Of a DNA stretch of 64,000 bases, positions 38,993-49,900 are shown piece by piece (position 1 is the stretch's first letter; the number at the start of each line of letters is the position of its first letter). The DNA comes from Lingula anatina (Eukaryota > Brachiopoda > Lingulata > Lingulida > Lingulidae): positions 144,641-208,640 of the forward strand of contig NW_019775632.1 in assembly GCF_001039355.2 (NCBI RefSeq), given 5' to 3'. The notes below the pieces were generated by a model, which made no database searches, was not told where the DNA came from, and worked only from the letters and a program-made list of their open reading frames with translations. Made by a program: the position numbers and the translations under genes.

Positions 38993-41900
38993 TCAACCGA
39001 TGAATTGTGGTCCCAGGTCTGCATCAGCGCCTTTTATTGTCGTTTTAGTTACAAGGGAAACCCAGGCATCATCAGTTACTTCGACCTGGTCAGCACTGAA
39101 CGTCCAGCTGAAAGAGAAGTCAGTGTCCATTTTGACATTAAAACATAACATACCATAATAAAAATTAATTCTGATATCTAATTGAAAAGTTTATTTAAAT
39201 TACTCTCATATTCAAAACAAAAGAAAATTGGCTGTTTTCCGGACGAGTGTCACTACTATACGGCACATTTTCAGATGAAAGCGTAAAGGAATGGTATTGC
39301 TGTACTTCAATTTCTACTCACGCATTTTTCTTTTCCCCTGTAGATATCGTCACAGTATCCAGTTTTAAGCTAGCATCACCCCCAGCAACGAACCCCCAGA
39401 GCAGACGCTCTTGTCTGTCGTAGAAAACTTGAACATCTTTTATATCCCCCAGGTCTTTCTTGGTAATGAAGATCTTCTGAAGAGGTTGCTGAATATGCAA
39501 CTTGTCCGGCTTTCTAAAATGATGACGCACACATCGTTCATGAAAGCATTTTGGAGCTTCACCAATAACTTCTTAGAATAAGTAATCAACCTGTCAACAT
39601 TCTGAATTGAACTTAACATTGCTGATCTAAAAACCATTGAGTTATAATTAAATTTTTAAATACCTAAATTTCGTAGAATGTAATTAAGATTGGGATCGTT
39701 CAAAATAACCGGACTGCTTGACATACTGTTTTATAGCTTCATCTAAACAGATATGAAGGAAAATATAAAAAAAACTCACTCAGAAAGCTCTAAAACGTCC
39801 GAAACACCGTTTTCTCCCACTACTCTTATTTTCACTAGACCTTGACTGTCGTCTGCGACTGTAAGCGTAACTCTGTACTGATAGCCTAAAATAATTTTGA
39901 CATAACAGTTTATGCATTTTTTCCATAACTACAGGTTTAAAATGCTGAGCAATCAACACAGCACCCTGAGCTTCAGAGCTAACTTGACACTAACCTTTTC
40001 ACTGTAGCCTATCTCCATCGTGTCAAGTAACCTCTGACCAGATTCGAGTGCCCCCGCCGCCCGCCAATCAAATTTAAAGCCCGCACTCAATGACTCATTG
40101 AACGATCTAGCCAATGAACGCGAACGAGTCAAAGCGCGCTTTGTTCAAATCCGGACCAATCAAAGATAAGGCTGAATATNTGCCCAGTCTGGTAGTTGGG
40201 TAGGCCTGTTGTTTATCATTTCAATTTGACAGAAACGGGAGCTAGAGTAACAACACTTAAGCTTTTTTTTTTTTTTTTTTTTGGGGGGGGGGGGGGGTGG
40301 AGGGGGGAATTCATTATTCATTTAATATATTATTACTTACCGCAGTAGGGAGAAGCACCAAGCGTTTGAAGATACATTTTTCCGGTGCCATTGTACTGGT
40401 CTGCATGGTAGCCCAACTGTGAACACTGACCTCTGCTGCAGTCCATGCACTCCCCTCGTCTGAACGTATCCTTAAAAAACTTATGCATATTACTCACTAT
40501 TGGGAACTATTGTATTATTGTATTAACATTAGTATATTGCTATGTTCAAAGCGCATCAGGATCAATCTCCCCCTTGGACAAGAGAACCTCTCTCCGGGAT
40601 GTAAACGATGGTACAACGTTCTGATAGTTCAGCCATTGTTAATTGGGATATTTGGTAGCTTCACATAATAGCAGATATTTAAAATGATGTGTATACTCTA
40701 CGATTTACCTAAGAAACAGTGCTTACCCAGTCAGTGCATTGGTAAGAAGTAAACGGGCAGACGGAATTGATGGATTCCGTGAAGAAATAATAGGACCTTC
40801 TGTGACTGCATGCTATCACGCCTTCTGCCCCTATGGATAAAAAGGAAAATAAGTATCAACTACTCTAAATCCACATGTAACAAAGTGAATTTCAGTTATG
40901 TAACAAAATATGAAATCCCAGGTATTGCATTCGTCTTCAGCTGCATTTTAATGATAAAGTCATTCCAACTTTGGTCCTGAAATGTACAGTGTTGCTCACA
41001 TGATTATTTCTTCAAGTGATAAATCATTTCCCTGTTAGACCTACTTACAAATTAAATCTTCTATATGAGAAGTATCTCCTTAATTCTATTGCCTATTTGT
41101 TCGACCTACCTGTTAAGTGTCCCTGGAATAGTTGCCCAAGAGAACCTTTTACAGGGTCTCCACACCCGGGTTGAAAGGCACCGCCATTAGGGTAGAAATC
41201 CACGTGGCCAGATATTTTTTGCAGCCCCGCTCCTTCATGTGTTAGAGGAGCTCCGTTAGTGTGAATTGCATCTACGAATTTGGCATCAGATTTATCGAGA
41301 CGAACTATTGTTGGATATTTCTCATAAAATGGTCCGGCTGGATCTAAGCCTGCGTGAAAAGAAAGAAAAATGGAATAAAAATCGCTTTCCCGTTATTGTG
41401 ATTACGTCATCTTATGCTATTATACCATTAAAATGTTATATATGGAACATGTCTACGGAGAAATGGTTATACATTCAACTTCCGGTCCAGATGTTCTTGT
41501 CACACACAGAAAGGACATGCACTCCTACAGTACCGGTAAGTACAAATATGGAAATACTGCCTAAGGGTCGACTCGGTCGGATTACTTATCATTAGCCAAT
41601 TTTCGTGATCCCAAGCTATACTTCGTACACCGTACGTATAAACCATACGTAAGGGCATTTACCAATTTGTCAGTTTTTTTAGTTTTGAAAGGCAAAAGGA
41701 TTAAAAATCCGATCAAACAATACAAATGAAAATAAAATTGCCAATCAAAAGCTTATTGAAAATTAGAATACCACATGTAAAGCCAGTTGCAGATAAAAGT
41801 TGTTTCAATAAAAAATATACCAGTTATTCGTGCAATCTTCCCGTCCAGATATGCCCCTGCGTACCCAGAAATGTGAGCACCAAGACTATGGCCCGCTAAA

Positions 41901-42827
41901 TGAACTTGATCGTACTTGGACCCCATCACGTTGACCATTAAGTTTACCAGTAGACCTATTTGTCTTCCGACTAGGCGCGTGTTGGCAACAGCTTTGGGAT
42001 AATATGGTGCCTTTGCCCCATTCTTCCATCCTGTGAGTACAACGTTCATCGGGGCCTAAAAGATAAATCACAAAATCCAGTAAAAAGATCAATACATGCA
42101 TTTGGAACATACCCTGTCCGATGTTGACGTTTCTCATATTTATAAGTCATATAATTGTGGATATTTTACCTTACCATAAAGATTTTTTCGAGAGATATAA
42201 TAATTATAACGACATAAAACGAATAATTATAACGACATAAAATGCTTTGTAAATTGCCAAATACTGAGACTCCTCACGTGTTTTAAGAAAGCATCCGACA
42301 TTGATTTTAGCCAAAGTGCATCTATACTATCGGTAAACCCATGCGTTACAATCTTCACTGGTAGGTCCTTATCGAAGAACGAATGAAGCAAACTTTCTCC
42401 TCCGTCATTGTAAAATATTTGTTGAGGAAAATCTGGATTGTGGCGAGTATACAGGTGAAACTTTGTGCCTATGTCTTCCGGTTTAGATGGAAGTTCGTTG
42501 TAGGCGTTATTGAAAGGAGCAGAATTGTTGAAACAACCGACATCTGGATAACAGACTGTGGAACTGCCGCGTCTGTGACGATTGTGAACAAGGTCGATAA
42601 TCTCCGGTTCAGCCAGATGACGAGCGCCTGTGACAAAAAAAAAGGATACTATGAAGTGAATAAATTATCAAGTTTGCTCAATGGCAGCTAGGATATGTGA
42701 AAAACAAATTAATGCTTAAAAATCTTGAAAATCTGTAAACCTTTCAGATTATGTTATTAAATGACAACTTACTTATACACCATGCACACTGCAGCAACCA
42801 TGCGGACGCCCAAAGAAGACGAACCAT
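38993..42827 (-). CDS. Secreted pancreatic-type triacylglycerol lipase, copy 2
   Basis: This has the same nine-exon structure and phases as copy 1. Coding exons: 42,827-42,773; 42,627-42,278; 42,055-41,821; 41,349-41,110; 40,830-40,727; 40,470-40,341; 39,885-39,780; 39,513-39,322; 39,107-38,993, giving 508 residues. The signal peptide is MVRLLWASAWLLQCAWCIS; an in-frame ATG seven codons upstream is possible, but the shorter start gives a normal signal peptide. The triad is complete: GHSLGAH (Ser192), GLDPAGPF (Asp216), IACSHRRS (His303). HVDFYPNGG and the lid cysteines are present. The PLAT segment contains DVQVFYDRQERLLWGF. An N at 40,180 and a T/G homopolymer run at 40,263-40,310 lie in an intron and do not affect coding sequence. 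Copy 2 is clearly closest to copy 1; both are expected to be extracellular, and substrate preference is not predictable here. Confidence 0.92.
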
Positions 42828-44985
42828 GTTAACACAATCGAAGGTCATTGCTGGACAGAGGCCGAACCCGTTAGACAACACGATTTTAAGGGGATATTAT
42901 AGGGTTATGATCCTATTTTCTGCCCTCCCTGGTGGATGATTATGTGTATCTGTCTAACTGTTTAATGACGTTTTTTCAAAGCGTGTGTCAACCAGAATGT
43001 TGGTCTTATTAGCTTAATGATTTCAAAGCACTCCAAATCCCACCTTTGCTTGTATGGCATACAGAGAGGCAGTTCACCATCAATGCACCCGCAAAAAATT
43101 TCAGAACAGATAAGATGGGTCATGATGATGTAAGCACCGATGAACTTAGTTAAAAATGATTTTATGTCGTTTAGACAAAATTATTGCCATTAAGTGCTCT
43201 TTTAAGAATGGCTTGAATCAAATGAATTATGGTATACTATGGAGTTGTTATTTATAGAGGAAGCTGTGGTTTTGGACAGCTTAAGTCACAAGGCCTATAT
43301 GTACTTCACAGTTGTTGTGCAAGAGGCTTTTTATCTCCCTGTCTTTCGCATGTGGGAAAGTTACCAAATGTTGAATGTCTGTAACATGTCTATATTATCC
43401 CGAGAGAAGGGCAGTCGTGGGAGGGTCGAGTGCATATTTTTGATAGAAAAGGATTCAAAAGGGGATCAATTACAGTTCTAACTCATTAGCGTGATTTCAG
43501 GCAAAAGGAGTAAAACTTAAACATGAACGCATGAACAATTTGAGCTAGAATTTTTATTGTGATGGAAATATTTCATACAAAAATGCATAAAAAGGTATAT
43601 CTTAACGTTAAAAAATCAAACACAATTTGCACTCTAGCTATAGGCCTACACTCATCATGATGGTTGTTGTTAAAGAAAGTGATCAGTTAAAATTCAACTG
43701 GTGAAATATTACATTTAATTCTAAATTCAACGTATTTTTCTCCTATGTAACACTGTCGGCCTTATCATAAACCGGAGAACGTGTCAATCACCATTCCTGC
43801 TACAGAAGTTGAAAGTCAATACAGCACGATAGACATTTTTACCAGTATATAGCTTTTGTCAAGTGCGATGTGCTTCAGAACTGCATTTTCTACCTGCACA
43901 TAATTACTACAACCGGTGTCAATACGAACCATTTATTCATTTCCACGGCACTAATTTCCTTGTGTGAATCGAAGACCTCGTTGTTGTGTGTTCATCATTC
44001 GTTTCGCATTCATTTTCATGGCTTGACAGAACTAGGTTTACGAGAGAGAACTCTTCGTGTTGTTGATACTTATGACGTCACAGTCGCAATTGTATACGTC
44101 ATAAGTATTTTTCCATCAGTAGTACACAAGGCGACCGTACTACGTAGGCCTATCCTGTTTTAATAAATCTTTTTTTTTTTTCATTTATAGTTACATTATA
44201 GACATGATCAAAATCGTTTATTTAAGAACACATCTCTATGGATGAAGTCTTAATTAGTGCACTTACAATGATTCAGTGGTCTGCTGACAATCGTTGCTGT
44301 GCACGCAATGGGGGGGGGGGGCTAAATATTCACATGTACGTCACAATGGTCTTTTGAGATACCCAAGGCGCGTGAGATTGTACAAAAAAGAATTATCGTT
44401 ACTCAAATTAAATTTTATGTATGAATATTAGATCTACGTATCCACATTAAAATCTGTAAAATCATAAGTAATTTCAGCTTTGAGACCTCTACGTTTTCTT
44501 TTGTCGATTGTCGTTGACGAGTTGCGGTGCTGCTGTACACACTTTATTGACGTTATTGGCGTCATATGAACAGTATAATTGTAACCTAGTCGACCATTAT
44601 TATTATTATTATTAATTTTTTGCAGTCACTTCTGTTTTTCATACTGTATGCGTCCCGTCATAAACGTAGGCCTACTTGGAATCAGGTAATATGGTTCTGT
44701 ACTGAACAAATTACTCAAGGCGATTTTATTTGAACGAGACCAGTGACAAAAGTATCGGTAATTTCGTTAAATAACATAGACTATGTGGATGATGAAATTT
44801 TTACTTACATAATGCAAATACCACTTTCAAATTGGTTTTTAAATAGGTTATATTTGGTAAATATCTTTATTGCACGATATTATTCTTCTCATCCGTTACA
44901 AAACTCCCAAGCTGTTAATGCTGTTAATCCTTGGAAAACAAAAATAGTGCTTATTTTGATATCGTGTCAAGGTTTAAAACAAATT
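42828..44985. other. Spacer between lipase 2 and lipase 3
   Basis: About 2.1 kb with no exon supported by splice sites or family resemblance. Notable simple sequence includes a poly-T run near 44,169, a poly-G run near 44,311 and a short ATT repeat near 44,597. The promoter of copy 2 should lie at the left edge and the 3' UTR of copy 3 at the right. Confidence 0.5.
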
Positions 44986-46914
44986 TCAGCCAACTACAAC
45001 TGATCCATCTGGATTCAAGCTAGCTATTGTCTTGCTAGTTACCATGGACACCCAGGTGTCATCAGATACTTCCGTTTGGCGGGCATTGAAAGTCCATCTG
45101 TAAAATATAAATACAATTAATTAACATACTAACAAATTAAAGAAAAATTTTAAGATACTTTTTTTTTTACCTGAATAGGAATAATTGCATTCTGATTTCT
45201 ATCAAATTTATCATGATTCAGCAATTCTAAACGAACTCTATTGATTTGATGGATTTTCAATATTGGTTTATACACGGTATCCTTTCACGCCAGAGAAATA
45301 AAATTATTCCTCTGATAGATTATCTGATTTTAAATGGGAGAATATTGCATTTTCGTATACTTTTTTATGGTATCCAGATTTAAATCCAGTTTTTTTATAA
45401 GCTGGTTTCTTAATCGAAAAATTAGAACGTGATTATGTTCTTACAACTGTTTGTTCCCTGCAGCAGATACCGTGGCAGCTTTGACCACCAAGCTCTCAGC
45501 TCCAGCGGAAAAGAGTCCAAAAAGCTTACTGTCCTTTTTGTCGTAGAAGACTTGCACGTCCTTTATGTTTCCTAATGCTTGCGGAGCAATTGCTATTCCC
45601 TTGATGGGTGCTCCAGATTCTAATGTGTCACTCTTACTAATAAAGAGAAATGCCATTAATTCATCTGCGTCAGTTTGCAAGACACACGTGTTTTTACTTG
45701 TTTTTGCTAAGTCAGCAGATAAGTAAGGTGTTATTATATATTTGGCCGTATTGTTCCACTTGGCATGCGACTTGCTTTTCTCTCGCAAATGTTATTCTTT
45801 TTAAATTAACACAACTAAAAAAGTGAAAAAGATATAAAGTGACCATAATAGTAAGATTACTTGCCCAGTAAGCTCTAGAACATCTGATAATCCATGCTCC
45901 CCGACTAATCGTATTTTGACCTGGCCCTTGGTACTGTTAGAAAGTGTGACTTCTACAGCATAGTTGAAGCCTAAAGCCAAGTAAATTATTGATAATAAAT
46001 AAATAAATAAATAAATAAATAAATCGCATTATTTCGATTTTCATTTTGATGAAATGCGCATTACACCAACGGAATGAATTTTCACATTTGCCTCTCTCGA
46101 AGGTTTTGACCACTATCAATTTTATTCCATCAACAAAAAAGTTGTAGTTTGGAATTTGTAGAGTTATAATAACTATACCCAAACTTCAGACGAAGCTAGA
46201 AGTAAAGTGTTACTACGGAAACGCGACACCTTTCCATTTATTAGTTAAAAAAGATATTTCTTGACCATTTTACCCTCCAAAGACCATTGTCTATTATCTA
46301 TTATCTATATGTAGATGTTTATATGTGTGTACATATATAAACCTACCACAATAAGGAGAAGAAGAAATTGTTTTCAAATACAAATTTCCAGTAACTTTGT
46401 ACTTGTCTGCATAGTAACCCATCTGTGAACATCCTCCTGTAGACCAACTGCAGTCCAAGCACTCGCCTCTATTAAATGCGTCCTTTTAAAAAAGAAAGTA
46501 AAATGGTTATTTGCGATTGTGTGTCCTTGCATGAACTACATATATATTTGATATTGGCAGTTTTCAGGGCTGCGTTTGATTTTGTGTGTTATTTTAGATC
46601 AGTGAAACTGGCAAATATATCTTGTTTATTCAACATTGGCCATTAAAATTTGGCATATTTTGCATTACTTTAAGGTTGAGTATGTATCTGTTATTCCCGT
46701 ATGAGACGGTGCTATGACTGAATACGCAATTTGTTTCAACCTCCCCTCCTTGCACAAGTCATCTATGCTTACCCAATCTGCACATGGGTACGACGTAAAC
46801 AGACAATCAGAAACCATGGAGTCCACAAATACAAGTATGGCCCTTTTGTGACTGCATGCTATGGTGGTACCTGCTCCTACAAATGAGATTTTAAACATGA
46901 AAATTCTCTTTATC

Positions 46915-46957
<43 letters not shown>

Positions 46958-49900
46958 TTAAGGAATTGAGCGGCGATACCCCCGCCGGATATTGTACCAC
47001 CAGCGAGATTAAGTGCACTCAAGTCCAGTGGTAGCTGTTGTGGATGTGGGGGCTGTGGAGAATATGTGGGGGCTGGGACGTTTATGAGTTGCCTTTCATG
47101 TGAAAAAGTCGGACCAAGGTCAAACTGAAGGCTACATAAAGTTTCTAATATATGACCGTAATTTAAGTTCAATAACAACTATATAGATGTCTCCCTTTTG
47201 CTAGGAGATACAAGGGCCAAATAATTTACAAAGGGCCTTTTAAGATCGACACAAACAAATATTTTTTTCTCAGAAAATTTTCTTTTTTTCAAAATTTTGG
47301 TCCATTTCACTTTGAAATGAAGGTGTTAAGGTCAAATTCAAGGTCATAATAGAAATCTCCACATATAACTTTCGGTCAGGCTTCTGTAGTAACTATATTC
47401 TCATATTTTCTACTGTATTTTCTTCGGTTTGGGAGATATTTAACATTTGATTTTCAAATATTTTGACAAAGGTGCATCAGACGAGCGCCACACCTATCCA
47501 TATGCATGCACCGACAGATCCCAATATCTAGGGGGTTCAAATTGACCTAATTCCAATAGATGAGGACACAGGTAGTCTAGTAGTCTAGTCTAATAGTGAC
47601 TAGAAGCGGTAACGGTGAAATACATCCGCCGGCATGACGCCGGGCCGGTGGAGCCGGACGAAACGGGTCGGGACTAAATCCATGAGTATACTGACAGCGC
47701 TCACGCTGGTGGTACTACTAATGGTGAAAAAATATTGACGATGATGATAGTTCATTGAGCTCTACATGGAACAATATTAGACCTACATAGGTCAGTTCTC
47801 TACAGTAAAAAAATGTTAAAAAAATAATAATAAACGTGCAATCTAACACATAATAGTTAAATCATTTGACAATTAATTGTACGTAAAAGATTACCTTGAA
47901 AATTCCCATTGAAAAGTTGTGCCAAACTGCCCCTGATTGGATTCCCACATCCGGGCTGATATCCGCCTCCATTGGGGTAGAAATCCACGTCGCCAACTGG
48001 CAATCTAAGACCAGCGCCCCCGGAGGTAATGGAAGCCCCATTGGAGTGGATAACATCTACAAACTTGGCGTCGGATTTATCAAGGCGGACTATGGGAGGG
48101 TAGCTCTCAAAGAAAGGCCCAGCCGGATCTAAACCTGATTCAATAGTAGAATCACGTATCGATGTTATACTTCATTTTTTGCGGGAAGCATTTTGATTTA
48201 TTTAACTGTCCGTGTGCTTTGGTTTATTCAAACCATTTCCGAGAATTAAAGAATTTAGTTCATCGTTAATTTATTTGATTCTTTCGCATCGCCAGATTGA
48301 CAATATTCTGTTGGGATGAAAACCCTATTTCCATATTCATTTTACATCATTATTCGTTCTAAATCAGACTGAGACAATTACGGAAAACCGGATAATCCGA
48401 AAGAAAGACTTCGCTTTCATGGCACTTCATTCATTTACCTGTAATTCTAGCGATCTTTCCGCCTAGGTATGCCCCAGCATACCCCGATATATGAGCACCC
48501 AGACTGTGTCCTAACAAATGGATCAGACTATGCTTGGATTTCATCTTGCTGACCATTAATTTAACCATCAAACCTATTTCTCTGCCGACCAGACGCGTGT
48601 TAGCAGTGGCTTTTGGATAGTTCGGTGCCTTTGCTCCGTTTTCCCAGTCTACGAGAACGACGTTCATCGGTTCCTAGATTACGAGAAATTGGAGGAAAAG
48701 CTGGAAATTCATAGTATAGTGATAAATATGATAACATATTGTTATTAAATGCACAGCCATGGCTGTATAGACTGAGAAGGGAAAGGATAAACTAAGGGAA
48801 CCATCAAATACACATCATACCTTGCAATGCTCATTTGTTTGCAGCACACCACACTTTTTATATAACTTGTTGAGAAAGACAGTAAATTTAGCGATACATA
48901 TGAGCTTATAAAAATATGAGGATGCTGTTGAAATAAGCTTTTTAATGATATGCAACATGTTGGTATATCTTGGTTGGTTAAGAAGACAGCCACGTCCCCC
49001 CTCCCCCGCATCTTTCCGCGTCCTTAAAAACATTTGGCGGGGGCAGGGTATCGAAGGTACTAGATTAAGTTTTCCCAAATTAATAATTAAATAGACAGAA
49101 ATAAGCTGTTACGTATTTGCCATTGTTTTTTACCCGCATGTAGATATGAGTATTGTTATGCCTGTCGCCTGATTGTAAAATTAATTGCTATAAAGTACGT
49201 GAAACTCGGTAGACCTATAGTATTTACTATTTATTTGCATAATCACACAGTATGTACTTTTAAGAATTTAAAAATATTATTAGTGGTAAAAGCACTTGGA
49301 ATAGCTCCCAATATCTACCTTGTTCCAGGGTGGCAGATGTTTTAGGCACATTTTCCAGAAGACTGACCATATTTAGCCATAGACATTATCTGTGAGTATC
49401 TAGTGAAAAATCAATCTGTAGCCCCGATACATGCTGTAGAGGGTACCCAATATCCCTCCCTAATGGAGTCCAAACACCTTTTCCAATGGGAACGGCCTCT
49501 TCAAAATATTGATAAAAAGTATGATATATATATATAACAAATGAAATATATAATAAATACGCTCTTGTCAGTCAAAGTAATTTAACTTACCACTTTCAAA
49601 AAAGCATCTACCATAAGTTTCATCCATGACGCATTTCTGCTATCTGTGAATCCGTGGGTAATGAATTTCACAGGGAGGTCTTTATTGAAGGATGAACTTT
49701 TTAGACTTGCGCCTCTGTCACTGTTAGATATGTTTTCTGGGACATCTGGGTTGTTACGGGTGTACAAAAAGAAGCCAGTCCCTACTTCGTCTGGATCTGA
49801 AGGGAGTTCGTTGTAGGCGTTGTTGAATGGAGCGGAATTGTTAAAACAGCCAACTCTTGGATAACATACCGACTCATCGTCGGCCCGCCTCTGACGATTA

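Noticed and set aside
46891-47178. Poly-Leu open frame on the minus strand
   Set aside because: It is created by the AAT microsatellite in a lipase intron.
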